From: Flagellimonas okinawensis
GTDB taxonomy: Bacteria > Bacteroidota > Bacteroidia > Flavobacteriales > Flavobacteriaceae
Direction: 5' to 3'
Assembly (NCBI RefSeq): GCF_029194005.1
Contig: NZ_JARFVA010000002.1
Coordinates: 620,001-684,000, forward strand
Length of the DNA stretch: 64,000 nt
In this document: positions 46,243 to 55,636 of the stretch, piece after piece
Position numbering within the stretch: position 1 is the first letter of the stretch
Layout of the letters: each line of letters begins with the position of its first letter
Translations under genes and position numbers: made by a program
Notes under the pieces: generated by a model
Database searches by the model: none
What the model was told of the DNA's origin: nothing
What the model saw: only the letters and a program-made list of their open reading frames with translations

Positions 46243-47727
46243 TTAGGCCTTGGAAGTTAAGGATTTAAAGAATACAAATCCGAAACCTAGGAACAACATT
46301 AAGTGAAATGGAAACAATCCATAGTCGTTCAACGGTATGGCACTGTACATTCCAAAAAGGAAATAAATCATTAAGGCAAACTCCAAAATCATGTTGGGCG
46401 ACAATTTATTGGTCAAATATTTATTGCCCTTCCAGGTATCCTTAATACTATTGATGTTGAACTTAGGTGTTCTTACAAACTCACTTCGTTTACCTAAATG
46501 GCCTTCCAAAACGGCTACGGTATTGTGCAAAGAAAAGCCCAATGCCACGGAAAAGAAGGTAAAAAAGAGCTTAATATAGTCCACAAAATTGTCAAAACTA
46601 CTGCCTTGAATACTCTTGTAGGTGAACCAATAACAAACAAATAGGATAATGGTACTTAGGATGAAAAAGCTCGTTACTTCGAACACCCAGCCTAAATGGC
46701 CATAAGTGTTTTTGATATAAAGCATTGGAATGCTCAACAGGGCCACAGTGAACACACAAAGGAACATGGAACTATTCAAGAGGTGCATTACCCCGTGGAA
46801 TTTTGTTTTGAACGGTATGTTTTTGGCCGTGATAACGCTCAACACAGTTTTTCTAAAGTTTTCAGCTCCCCCTTTGTTCCAACGGAACTGCTGAGAGCGG
46901 GCGGCACTGATTACTACAGGAAGCTCTGCAGGTGTTTCCACATCTTCCAAATACTTGAACTTCCAGTTTTTTAATTGGGCTCTGTAGCTCAAATCCAAAT
47001 CTTCGGTAAGAGTATCGCCTTCCCAGTTTCCGGCATCGAGGATACAATCTTTTCTCCAGATACCAGCGGTACCGTTGAAGTTGATAAAGTGCCCTTTGGA
47101 ATTTCTTCCTACTTGCTCCAAGGTAAAATGTGCATCCAATGCAAAGGCCTGGATACGGGTAAGGGTGGAATAGTCCCGGTTGATGTGTCCCCAACGGGTC
47201 TGAACCACGCCGATTTCTTCATCTTTAAAGTAGGGAACTGTTTTTTTCAACCAATCAGCTTCAGGTAAAAAGTCGGCATCAAAAATTGCGATGAAGTCAC
47301 CTTTGGCAATTTCCAGACCTTCTTTAAGGGCTCCCGCTTTAAAGCCTTTACGGTTTTCCCTTCTGATATGTTGTATGTCCAATCCGGTTTCCTGAAGTTC
47401 TGCTACCCTTCTTGCAGTTTCAATTACTGAATCATCAGTAGAGTCGTCCAATACTTGAATCTCCAATTTACTTTTTGGGTATTCAATTTTGGCGATATTG
47501 TCCAACAATCGCTCCATTACATATTCCTCATTGTAAATGGGAAGTTGAATGGTTACGTATGGAATTTCTTTGGGATCGAGAAGGTTGAATTTTGGGGCTT
47601 CCTCGTTTCGCTTTTTGTAGCCGAGATAGTTGATCAAAAGATTCAATTGAGCAAGGCTATAAAAGAAAATCAAAAGTAAGGCCGTACTGTAAATAGCAAT
47701 GATGATGTAAGCGATAGCAAGTCCCAT
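46243..47727 (-). CDS. Processive GT2 glycosyltransferase (cellulose/mannan synthase-like)
   Basis: 494 residues. One N-terminal and about four C-terminal membrane helices frame a cytosolic GT-A domain. The D,D,D,QxxRW set of processive beta-glycan synthases is complete: VLDDSTDD, AIFDADFLP, LTEDLDLSYRA and SQQFRWNKG. Products of such enzymes include cellulose, mannan and other beta-glycans. The layout is closer to the short CslA/CslC-like members than to BcsA because there is no PilZ domain. It overlaps the preceding GT2 gene by one base (TAATG). Confidence 0.88.
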   Translation of the reverse strand: MGLAIAYIIIAIYSTALLLIFFYSLAQLNLLINYLGYKKRNEEAPKFNLLDPKEIPYVTIQLPIYNEEYVMERLLDNIAKIEYPKSKLEIQVLDDSTDDSVIETARRVAELQETGLDIQHIRRENRKGFKAGALKEGLEIAKGDFIAIFDADFLPEADWLKKTVPYFKDEEIGVVQTRWGHINRDYSTLTRIQAFALDAHFTLEQVGRNSKGHFINFNGTAGIWRKDCILDAGNWEGDTLTEDLDLSYRAQLKNWKFKYLEDVETPAELPVVISAARSQQFRWNKGGAENFRKTVLSVITAKNIPFKTKFHGVMHLLNSSMFLCVFTVALLSIPMLYIKNTYGHLGWVFEVTSFFILSTIILFVCYWFTYKSIQGSSFDNFVDYIKLFFTFFSVALGFSLHNTVAVLEGHLGKRSEFVRTPKFNINSIKDTWKGNKYLTNKLSPNMILEFALMIYFLFGMYSAIPLNDYGLFPFHLMLFLGFGFVFFKSLTSKA

Positions 47728-48416
47728 TATTTTAAACTGTATTTAAAGATCCAACCCAATATTTTTATGCCAGCAAATATAGTACCTTTTAACGTACCAG
47801 ATACTTTTGAGACGCCAATTCTTCGTTTGTAACGTACTGGTACTTCGATATATGACATTTTTTTTCTTAAAATTTTTAACTGCATTTCCACTGTCCAGCC
47901 ATAAGTGGTGTCCTGCATTTTTAATTCTTTGAGCTTTTCATATTTTATTGCCCTAAAAGGTCCTAAATCCGTAAATTTTGACCTAAAAAACAATCGCATT
48001 AGGAATGTGGCTAAATTGTTCCCAAAAACCTGCTGTGGGGTCATTGATCCCGGTTCGCGAAGTGATTTTTTTCGCGCGCCGACCACAAAATCGATGTCAT
48101 TTTCCAATATTGGGGCTACAATCTTATCCAATTCTTCTGGATAATCAGAATAATCTCCGTCGATAAATACGATAATGTCGGGTGTTTTGGATCGTTCGGA
48201 TATGTAATTTAATCCTCTTAAACAGGCAAAGCCATATCCTTTGCGGTTTTCCGTAATTACGGTCGCACCTGCTTTTTTGGCATTGGCCACGGTATCGTCT
48301 TCCGAACCGTTGTCAACGACCACAATTTCGGTTACATGATCGGGGATTTCCGAGACAACCAAACCAATGGAATCACCTTCGTTTATTGCTGGGATAATGA
48401 CTTTGATATCCGCCAT
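47727..48416 (-). CDS. GT2 glycosyltransferase, polyprenyl-phosphate sugar synthase-like
   Basis: 229 residues. The GT-A fold shows KVIIPAINEGDSIGLVV, VVDNGSEDDT, and the metal-binding IVFIDGDYSDYP. The size and the C-terminal motif VPVRYKRRIGVSKVSGTLKG match dolichyl/polyprenyl-phosphate glucose or mannose synthases without extra membrane domains. It probably makes the lipid-linked sugar used by the GT-C enzyme two genes downstream. First gene of the trio. Confidence 0.87.
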   Translation of the reverse strand: MADIKVIIPAINEGDSIGLVVSEIPDHVTEIVVVDNGSEDDTVANAKKAGATVITENRKGYGFACLRGLNYISERSKTPDIIVFIDGDYSDYPEELDKIVAPILENDIDFVVGARKKSLREPGSMTPQQVFGNNLATFLMRLFFRSKFTDLGPFRAIKYEKLKELKMQDTTYGWTVEMQLKILRKKMSYIEVPVRYKRRIGVSKVSGTLKGTIFAGIKILGWIFKYSLK

Positions 48417-48508
48417 TGGCTAGGATCAATTTTAGTTAGTGTTTACAGTTGCCAAAACTAAAATTTTCCAAGGATATTTAACCGGAATTCGATAAAAAGA
48501 AAATGGGG

Positions 48509-50113
48509 TTACTTTTTGTTCAACAGTGACATTAGGTCTACATCGTTGCCCAATAGTATTTGGTTACTATCTATTCTGCCTTCCAAAGGTCCGTTTTCCA
48601 ATTTTAGGACACCACGAGGGCATACGGCCGAACAGATTCCGCACCCCACGCAACTGGCTCGAACTATGTTTTCCCCTTTTTGGGCATAGGCACGAACATC
48701 AATGCCCATTTCGCAGTAGGTGGAACAATTTCCGCAGGAAATACATTGTCCACCGTTAGTGGTAATCCTAAATCGAGAGAATAGTTTTTGCTGAAAACCG
48801 AGGATTGCAGCCATTGGACAGCCGAAACGGCACCATACCCTGCTCCCAAAAATGGGATAGAAGCCTGTTCCGATAACACCGGAGAATATACTACCTATTA
48901 AAAAGGAATACGATTTACGAAGTGTCCCTGACTTAAATAGAAATACTTCGCCATCACCACTAAAAAAGTGAAATCCAATAAGGGCAATGATAATTACAAA
49001 ATAACCAATGGCTCCATACTTAGCATCTTTTTGAAGTTGCTCTCGTTTAAAGATCATGGCCCATCCAAAAACCAAAGTAAGTAAAACGGCTACCCCAATT
49101 AAAAATGTACTCTTGGTCAACCAATATTTGCTGGTATCCGTGCCCAAATAAGAGTAGATGACAGCTGTGGTCATCAAAGTCACAAATACCACCACGCTGT
49201 GCACTACCCAACGTTCCACTTTCCAGGCAAATGTGGATTTATCGCTCAGCTGCCTAAAGGAATCCCCGGCAGTTTCGGCCAAACCACCACATCCACAGAC
49301 CCAAGAACAGTACCACCTTTTACCATATTTATAGGTCAAGACGGGTGTTATCACAAAAATGGAAAGGATGCCAAAAATCAATAGGGCAAAGCCGATTTCT
49401 CCGGAACTTAAAAACATTTTGATGCGATACCCTTCAAAATTGTAATAGTTGAGCGGCCAAATGTTTTTGAGGTCGTAATAAGGTAGACTGCCTCCGTTCA
49501 AAATTTTGTGCCCGTTCAAGCGAGCCATTAATTCCGGGATGATGAACGCAAATCCGGTCTGGAAGAACATTACGCTCAAAGTCCGTAACCTTTCGTATCG
49601 GTTATGACGGTATTTCCAAAGGAACTTAATACCAAAGGCCAAAATGGCAACGGTGTAAAGGGTGCCGTAAACAAACCATTGACTTGCGGGATTGCCATTC
49701 AACAATTTACTGAGCGGATCAAAAAGCGCAATCACACCTTTATTGTCCCCGTCATTGACCAAACCAAGGTATTCCGGATAGAAATAGAGTACGATATAAA
49801 AACCTGTCAGGGCCAAACCAGCAATCCATCCCCATAGTCCACGACTGGATATGGACTTGAACCAAACCCCATCATTTTTAATGCCTGGTAATTTTTTGGA
49901 ATAGGCATCCCATGAAAACCAAACAATACCAATGGTCAATGCCATTAGTGAAATGGTCAGCCATAAGGTCTTGTTCGGAAAGCTGAAATTGAAGACAGCC
50001 AAAAGGAGAATGCCCAGTCCCGATGTTCCCATAAAGACAGCCAGTTTTTGACCGATGCTCAAACTTTTTGGCGGTTCCCCTGTGAGGGCCATATTTTTAT
50101 TGTAAGTGCTCAT
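48509..50113 (-). CDS. Membrane polyferredoxin (NapH/NosR-like 4Fe-4S protein)
   Basis: 534 residues: about eight membrane helices, then a C-terminal ferredoxin part. Membrane-side Cys motifs CSWVCGCGG and WCRFGCP resemble the CxxxCP sites of NapH and NosR. Two 4Fe-4S clusters are given by CISCGNCSTYCEMG and CVGCGICSAVCPRG. Such proteins carry electrons across the membrane. It lies 9 bp after the FAD/NAD oxidoreductase, so NAD(P)H could feed electrons into it. The final acceptor is unknown; no nitrate or nitrous oxide reductase is in the window. Confidence 0.88.
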   Translation of the reverse strand: MSTYNKNMALTGEPPKSLSIGQKLAVFMGTSGLGILLLAVFNFSFPNKTLWLTISLMALTIGIVWFSWDAYSKKLPGIKNDGVWFKSISSRGLWGWIAGLALTGFYIVLYFYPEYLGLVNDGDNKGVIALFDPLSKLLNGNPASQWFVYGTLYTVAILAFGIKFLWKYRHNRYERLRTLSVMFFQTGFAFIIPELMARLNGHKILNGGSLPYYDLKNIWPLNYYNFEGYRIKMFLSSGEIGFALLIFGILSIFVITPVLTYKYGKRWYCSWVCGCGGLAETAGDSFRQLSDKSTFAWKVERWVVHSVVVFVTLMTTAVIYSYLGTDTSKYWLTKSTFLIGVAVLLTLVFGWAMIFKREQLQKDAKYGAIGYFVIIIALIGFHFFSGDGEVFLFKSGTLRKSYSFLIGSIFSGVIGTGFYPIFGSRVWCRFGCPMAAILGFQQKLFSRFRITTNGGQCISCGNCSTYCEMGIDVRAYAQKGENIVRASCVGCGICSAVCPRGVLKLENGPLEGRIDSNQILLGNDVDLMSLLNKK

Positions 50114-50122
50114 AACTCTGAC

Positions 50123-51472
50123 TTAGGCAATCTGGAAGATGCGTTTAAGGTTTTTCTTTTTCAGGGTAATGGATTTTCCAAAATCTGAATTGTATTTTGA
50201 TACAATCTGTGATTCAAATCTTTTATAGAATTCGGGGTCAAAATTGGCATCGGTGAGATGTTCCATCACAAAATCAATAGTTTTCTTTTCACTGAGCCAA
50301 CTGTCGAATATTTCGTGCCTCAGACGGATTCCAAAAGTGTTGATGCCCAATACAATTTTGGAATCCTTGTCAAATGCAATGGTGATACAGATTTTTTCTT
50401 TGGGATGTCTCCAATGAAAATGGCTCTCGTTTTCTTTTTTTCTTTTTTCCGAGAACACCCAACCATAGGTTTGGTACTCAATGTCCAAAAATTTGGCGGA
50501 ATTGAACCAATGTCCAGGGTTATACTCCATTCTATTTCCGCAGATGGTCTGTGCAAGGGTTTCGCCCATCATCCGTCCTGTATACCAAACGGCTTCGATG
50601 GGGCGTCGATTTCCAATGGCTTCGTGCTGTTCTGCGCAATCACCAATGGCGTAAATATCTTCTATATTGGTCTCCAAAAATCGATTTACCTTCACTCCGC
50701 GACCTAGACTGATTCCCGAATTTTTCAAAAAATCAATGTTCGGGGTAACCCCAGCCGTCAATCCAACCAAATCGCAATCGATTTCCTCCCCGGTCTCTTC
50801 CACCACAATGGATTTTACCTTTCCATTTTTATCTGGTTTGATTTCTTTTAGGGAAGCGCCCATCCGTAAATCAATATGGTGTTCCCGAATATGTTCATTG
50901 ATCATTTCGGATTCCCCCGAGGGCAAAACACTGTTCCAAAAACTTGTTTCTCGAACTAAAAAGGTGACCGGAATATCTCGGGTTCTAAGCATTTCTGCCA
51001 ATTCAATGCCGATAAGTCCACCGCCAACAATCACCGCTCGTTTACATACTTTGTTATTGGGTGCATTTTTTTCCAAGAGCTCCAAGTCCTGTTTGGAGTA
51101 TAGTCCTTGAACACCATCCAGATCTTGGCCCGGCCAACCGAACTTATTGGGTTTGGAGCCCGTTGCGATTATCAGTTTGTCATATTTAAGGTTCGGCGTA
51201 CCATCAATTTCAAGTGTTTTTTCTTGAGTATTTATTTGGGTAACATAACCCTTGACGAGATCAATCCTGTTTTTCTTCCAAAAGTGATTTTCATAGGGTT
51301 GGGTGTGCTCAAACTTCATATGGCCCATGTAAACGTACATCAATGCCGTTCTGGAAAAAAAATAGTCGGACTCTGCGGATACAAGGGTGATCTTTTTGTC
51401 GGAAAGCTTACGGATATGCCTCGCAGCAGTAACCCCAGCAATTCCATTTCCAATGATGACAATGTGTTCCAT
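50123..51472 (-). CDS. Pyridine nucleotide-disulfide-type FAD/NAD(P) oxidoreductase
   Basis: 449 residues. FAD loop IVIIGNGIAGVTAARHI at the N-terminus, NAD(P) loop AVIVGGGLIGIELAEML in the middle, and the second FAD motif NIEDIYAIGDCAEQ. This resembles the flavin part of nitrite reductase NirB and rubredoxin/ferredoxin reductases. An extra C-terminal part of about 110 residues is rich in charged and aromatic residues. It starts a two-gene unit with the membrane polyferredoxin and diverges from the GH113-like gene. Probable donor of electrons to the polyferredoxin. Confidence 0.88.
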   Translation of the reverse strand: MEHIVIIGNGIAGVTAARHIRKLSDKKITLVSAESDYFFSRTALMYVYMGHMKFEHTQPYENHFWKKNRIDLVKGYVTQINTQEKTLEIDGTPNLKYDKLIIATGSKPNKFGWPGQDLDGVQGLYSKQDLELLEKNAPNNKVCKRAVIVGGGLIGIELAEMLRTRDIPVTFLVRETSFWNSVLPSGESEMINEHIREHHIDLRMGASLKEIKPDKNGKVKSIVVEETGEEIDCDLVGLTAGVTPNIDFLKNSGISLGRGVKVNRFLETNIEDIYAIGDCAEQHEAIGNRRPIEAVWYTGRMMGETLAQTICGNRMEYNPGHWFNSAKFLDIEYQTYGWVFSEKRKKENESHFHWRHPKEKICITIAFDKDSKIVLGINTFGIRLRHEIFDSWLSEKKTIDFVMEHLTDANFDPEFYKRFESQIVSKYNSDFGKSITLKKKNLKRIFQIA

Positions 51473-51600
51473 GGGTTGGGTTTGATTATTTTATGTGTCG
51501 AGTTTTGTGGATAGAACTTAACAGTGAAATGAAAATTAATAAGAAATTGGCAGCTGAAAGCTGTTTTAAAATTATTATTTTAGAAGGGTCCACAGTCAGT

Positions 51601-52614
51601 ATGAAGAAATTGATTTTTTTATGGGTTTTTGCCCTGGTCTCATGTAGCAGTAGCAAATTTGACAAAGTCAATGGAGTCAGTTTTGTCTCCTCTGGGGAGG
51701 AAGCGGCCCAGCACCATATAGACCCAGTCCTTAAGGTAAGCGCAAATTATGCGGCCATCATGCCATTTGGGTTTATTCGTGATATGGATGCTCCCGAATT
51801 GGTCTTCAATTCTGACCATCAATGGTATGGAGAGCGAAGGGAGGGTGTTAAACAGTATATAGAAAAGTTGCATCAAAACGGAGTCAGTGTAATGGTGAAA
51901 CCCCAAATTTGGATTTTTAGGGGTGCATTTACGGGCAATATGAAAATGCCTTCCGAGGAGGATTGGAAAAGGCTGGAGTCGTCTTATGAAGAATTTATAT
52001 TACTGTACGCACAACTTGCCGAAGAAACCCAAAGCGATATTTTTTGTATTGGCACGGAGTTAAAAACCTTCGTTAATGAACGTCCCCAATTTTGGAACGA
52101 TTTGATTCAAAAAGTAAGAGCCATTTATACGGGCAAAGTCACTTATGCCGCCAATTGGGACGAATATGCCGGTACCCCGTTTTGGTCGGAATTGGATTAT
52201 GTAGGTGTAAACGCGTATTTTCCTTTGTGCGAGAAGGAAACGCCTACCATTGAGACACTTACGGAAGGTTGGCAGCCTTGGAAGACTAAAATGCGTGAAA
52301 TTGCAGAACAAGTGGACAGACCTATTCTATTTACAGAATTTGGGTACCGGAGTATGGACTTTACAGGTAAAAAACCATGGTTGGTAGATCGTAACCAGAT
52401 GGATGTGAACCTAAAGGCACAAGCAGATGCCACCCAAGTGATCTTTGATGAGTTTTGGGGAGAAGATTGGTTTGCAGGAGGTTTTGTTTGGAAATGGTTT
52501 ATGCAGCACGATCAGGTCGGAGGTCACGAGGACAACCGATTTACTCCACAAAACAAGCCAGCAGAGTCTGTAATTAGAAAGCAGTATTCCCAAGTAAAAA
52601 AGTCAAGTCTTTAA
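51601..52614 (+). CDS. GH113-like glycoside hydrolase lipoprotein
   Basis: 337 residues from ATG 51601, which gives the lipoprotein signal MKKLIFLWVFALVSC; a longer frame upstream lacks one. It is a TIM-barrel hydrolase with FCIGTELKTFV (likely acid/base Glu) and ILFTEFGYRS (likely nucleophile Glu), plus NWDEYAGTPFWSELDYVG. This pattern fits family GH113, known for beta-mannanase activity; substrate is inferred. It is near a processive GT2 synthase, so it could act on the polymer that enzyme makes, or on dietary mannan. Confidence 0.82.
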   Translation: MKKLIFLWVFALVSCSSSKFDKVNGVSFVSSGEEAAQHHIDPVLKVSANYAAIMPFGFIRDMDAPELVFNSDHQWYGERREGVKQYIEKLHQNGVSVMVKPQIWIFRGAFTGNMKMPSEEDWKRLESSYEEFILLYAQLAEETQSDIFCIGTELKTFVNERPQFWNDLIQKVRAIYTGKVTYAANWDEYAGTPFWSELDYVGVNAYFPLCEKETPTIETLTEGWQPWKTKMREIAEQVDRPILFTEFGYRSMDFTGKKPWLVDRNQMDVNLKAQADATQVIFDEFWGEDWFAGGFVWKWFMQHDQVGGHEDNRFTPQNKPAESVIRKQYSQVKKSSL

Positions 52615-52711
52615 AATTCAAAAATTTGTGGGATTTTTTCTCTTAAAACAGTACCTCCGTATCTGATTTTTTAGGATATTTGTAATACACCCCTCCCAAA
52701 AACATACAGTA

Positions 52712-53644
52712 ATGAAATCACTATCGACCCTTCTATTTTGGGTATGGGCCTGTGCATTCACTTTTGGACAGGAAAGCAAGTACTACAATGTTACTGCAGA
52801 GCAGGGAGACGGTATTTTTTCGTTGCTTCGCAAGCAAGGGTTGGACCCAGCCAAACACTATGGAGAATTTCTTGAATTGAATTCCGATAAAATAAAGGAA
52901 GGAACAGCTTTAAAGTTGGGAGAAAATTATAAGATTCCCTATGCAGATGATTCCTTTAAAAAAACAGGGGTTTTTGTTGAGGCCATAAAAGATGCGGAGG
53001 AGCCTATTTTTGACAAGGAGCTTGGACAAATGTCTTTGAAGAGTGATACCTTAAAGGATGCAGTGTATTATTTAATCACCGAGAACGGCACTGGAGGGAG
53101 CAAAAAATTTGTTGAAGATATTGCCCAGCGATTGGCGGCCGAATTAATTGTAAACGGGGCCAAAGTCTATGTGATGAGGGAGGAAGTGATGGAAGCCATG
53201 GCAACGGACAGCACAGTTGCCGATAATCCTACAGGAGATTATATTAAAGTGATCAATAAACGCTATTTACAAAATACAGGAAAATATCAACGGGTACTCG
53301 TTATAAGGTCCGAAGATATTTCTGAAAAGGATAATATGGATGTAGCGGTTTACCATTATAATAAAAGCTCCCAAGGTCAACGTTTTGCCGAGAACATTCA
53401 GAATGTTTTTGAGCAAAACAATGTTTCCAATAAAGCGTTCGATAACGCCAGTTTAATTTTTGAAGATCAAAACAGTCTTTTTTTAGCTAGGAACGTATTG
53501 CCCGCCGTTAGTTTACTCACCATAGAAAACACCACCAATACATCTGAAAGCAAGATATCCCTTAAACCGAACAAAAAGGAATTTGCCAACTTGATCAGTA
53601 ATGGCATTATTAATGATTATGTTGAAGTAGAATTTGACAATTAG
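52712..53644 (+). CDS. Amidase-like protein with lost zinc ligands (pseudo-amidase)
   Basis: 310 residues, Sec signal (LLFWVWACAFTFGQ). A LysM-like N-terminal part (VTAEQGDGIFSLLRKQGLDP) is followed by an amidase_3-type domain clearly related to the next gene. The zinc site is gone: the GHGGPDPG motif of the neighbour reads ITENGTGGS here (His to Asn125), the loop with the acidic ligand is shortened by about 14 residues, VTHVDS reads VIRSED (His to Arg), and AYIEIGN reads LLTIENT (Glu to Thr). It should not cleave peptidoglycan but may bind it or regulate its partner. It ends exactly one base before the next start. Confidence 0.82.
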   Translation: MKSLSTLLFWVWACAFTFGQESKYYNVTAEQGDGIFSLLRKQGLDPAKHYGEFLELNSDKIKEGTALKLGENYKIPYADDSFKKTGVFVEAIKDAEEPIFDKELGQMSLKSDTLKDAVYYLITENGTGGSKKFVEDIAQRLAAELIVNGAKVYVMREEVMEAMATDSTVADNPTGDYIKVINKRYLQNTGKYQRVLVIRSEDISEKDNMDVAVYHYNKSSQGQRFAENIQNVFEQNNVSNKAFDNASLIFEDQNSLFLARNVLPAVSLLTIENTTNTSESKISLKPNKKEFANLISNGIINDYVEVEFDN

Positions 53645-54664
53645 ATGAGATTTTTTGGAACACGTTTAATATGGGTGATATTGATTTGTCTGCCATTTCG
53701 GTTTTATGCTCAAGAGCAATTTCCCAAGGTCATGGCCCAGGAAGGGGATGGAATCTATTCGTTGCTTCGCAGGCATGGGGTTAGCCCAACAAAGCATTAC
53801 AATTCGTTTGTGGAAATGAACGCCGAAGATTTGGGCGAGGATGAGACTTTGATTATGGGTCGAACCTATATTTTGCCCGATACCTTGAGCGTTGAGGAAG
53901 TTGAAAGGGTAGAGGGAATTACCTACCCCATTTTTGGTCAAGAGTTCAAGCGGGTGGACAAAGCCAGTGACCGATTGGCAAATACGGTGTATTATTTGAT
54001 TTCTGGACATGGAGGTCCCGATCCCGGTGCGGTGGAAAAATATCATGGAAAACTGATTGCCGAGGACGAATATGCCTATGATGTTACCCTTAGATTGGCA
54101 CGTGAACTGATATCCCACGGTGCCGAAGTCCATTTGATCGTGCAAGATGCCAATGATGGAATAAGGGACAACAAGGTTTTGGAATTGGATACAGATGAAA
54201 CGGTTCTTTCCCAGACACTGCCCCTTGGTCAGTTGGAACGATTAAAACAGCGAACCAAGGCCGTGAACGATCTTTATTTAAAAAATACGGGTAAATATCA
54301 GCGCTTGTTGGTCACCCATGTGGACAGTAGGGGAGAAGGAACCAACATCGATGTTTTTTTCTACCATCATGAGAAAAGTTCCAATGGTAAAAAACTGGCG
54401 GAAAGTATCCACCGAACATTTTTAAAGAAGTACAAAAAATTTCAGCCTAACCGATTGTACAATGGTACTTTTATGGAGCGTAGTAGTTTGTATGTGGTAA
54501 AGAACACACTACCTGCCATGGCCTATATCGAAATCGGCAACATTAAAAATAAAAGGGACCAACGTAGAATCCTGGACCCCGATAACCGACAGGCTTTGGC
54601 CAAATGGATTTCGGAAGGAATTCTTTATGACTATGAATCTTCCAACACTACGATTTCCAAATAA
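53645..54664 (+). CDS. N-acetylmuramoyl-L-alanine amidase (amidase_3) with LysM-like domain
   Basis: 339 residues, Sec signal ending RFYAQ. The N-terminal LysM-like part (MAQEGDGIYSLLRRHGVSP) should bind glycan strands. The amidase domain keeps the zinc set: His122 in SGHGGPDPGAV, an acidic ligand in AEDEYAYD (residues 140-142), His225 in LVTHVDSRG, and the catalytic Glu296 in AYIEIGN. It cleaves the bond between muramic acid and the peptide in the periplasm. It directly follows a catalytically dead paralog, so the pair is co-translated, and it converges on arsM with 6 bp between. Confidence 0.88.
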   Translation: MRFFGTRLIWVILICLPFRFYAQEQFPKVMAQEGDGIYSLLRRHGVSPTKHYNSFVEMNAEDLGEDETLIMGRTYILPDTLSVEEVERVEGITYPIFGQEFKRVDKASDRLANTVYYLISGHGGPDPGAVEKYHGKLIAEDEYAYDVTLRLARELISHGAEVHLIVQDANDGIRDNKVLELDTDETVLSQTLPLGQLERLKQRTKAVNDLYLKNTGKYQRLLVTHVDSRGEGTNIDVFFYHHEKSSNGKKLAESIHRTFLKKYKKFQPNRLYNGTFMERSSLYVVKNTLPAMAYIEIGNIKNKRDQRRILDPDNRQALAKWISEGILYDYESSNTTISK

Positions 54665-54670
54665 ATTTGA

Positions 54671-55636
54671 CTAACAGCAACCTCCACCATTGTAGTGGTA
54701 GTTACTTTCACTAATATAGATTTCGTTGGATTCTTTCGCTAAAGCGGCAGCGGTCTTATCGCATACGGCCAAAGGTTGGTTTTGCTGTAATACATGCCCC
54801 TTTTTGTCATCAAAAAAAGCTTCTTCGCCAAAATAGATCGCAGTTTTACCAGTAAAAACACAGGGTCCATCTTCGGGCATTGGGTCTTTTATGGCTGCTA
54901 TTTCTATGGACTCAATATGAATCAATTCTTTTGTGGGGTAATGGTTGGGCGATAGTACACGGTACGATCGTTTACCCCTAATTTCGATTGTACCGAAACC
55001 TGCATCGGTCAAAACTTTTACATAGTCTTTTAATGGAATGCTGCCACTTAGGCACTGTGCCCTCAATCTGTCATCGTTCCTAAGCTCATCGCTCATAGGT
55101 TGTTCGCAAATGGGGTCGCTCATAACCAACCTTCCGTGCGGTTTTAAAACACGGTACATTTCGGAAACAGCTTTTTTAAGGTCTTCTATTTTAAAAATAT
55201 TGAAAAGGCAGTTTTGTGCCGCAACATCTATACTTTCGTCGGCCACCTGAAGGTCCAAAGCATCACCTTTTACCAAGTCTACGTATTCACTTTTGAACCA
55301 TTCGTTTTCTTCCTCTGCTATTTTGAAATTTTTTCGGGACGCTTCCAACATTTCATCCACAGAATCTACGCCAACAACTCCGCCCTTTTGTCTGGAGAAA
55401 TATGAAAACTGGAGTAGTTCCATTCCTCCACCAACTCCAACATAAAGAATTTTTGGGTTGTTCACTAGATCTTGAGCCGAAACTGTACTGCCGCAACCAT
55501 AGTTCATTTCTTGCATGATCTTGGGTATGGAAAGCCCTGGAAACTGCCAAATAGGATTGGTAGTACAACAGAGTCCTACATCCGGGGTCAATGCAGCTTC
55601 TTTATAAAGGTCTTGAGTGGCGTCTAAATAGCTCAT
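54671..55636 (-). CDS. arsM: Arsenosugar-type arsenite methyltransferase ArsM
   Basis: 321 residues. A SAM methyltransferase fold (ILYVGVGGGMELLQFS, then GVDSVDEMLEASRK, VAAQNCLFNIF) with Cys pairs placed for arsenic binding: VGLCCTTNP near residue 23 and the C-terminal HYNGGGCC. This matches the Bacteroidota arsenosugar-pathway ArsM rather than the classical one. It methylates arsenite. It is the last gene of a three-gene operon and overlaps the purine nucleoside phosphorylase start by 4 bp. The radical SAM ArsS, expected to add the adenosyl group, is not in the window. Confidence 0.9.
   Translation of the reverse strand: MSYLDATQDLYKEAALTPDVGLCCTTNPIWQFPGLSIPKIMQEMNYGCGSTVSAQDLVNNPKILYVGVGGGMELLQFSYFSRQKGGVVGVDSVDEMLEASRKNFKIAEEENEWFKSEYVDLVKGDALDLQVADESIDVAAQNCLFNIFKIEDLKKAVSEMYRVLKPHGRLVMSDPICEQPMSDELRNDDRLRAQCLSGSIPLKDYVKVLTDAGFGTIEIRGKRSYRVLSPNHYPTKELIHIESIEIAAIKDPMPEDGPCVFTGKTAIYFGEEAFFDDKKGHVLQQNQPLAVCDKTAAALAKESNEIYISESNYHYNGGGCC

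Noticed and set aside
51493-51600. N-terminal extension of the GH113-like gene
   Set aside because: It would hide the clear lipoprotein signal that starts at ATG 51601.
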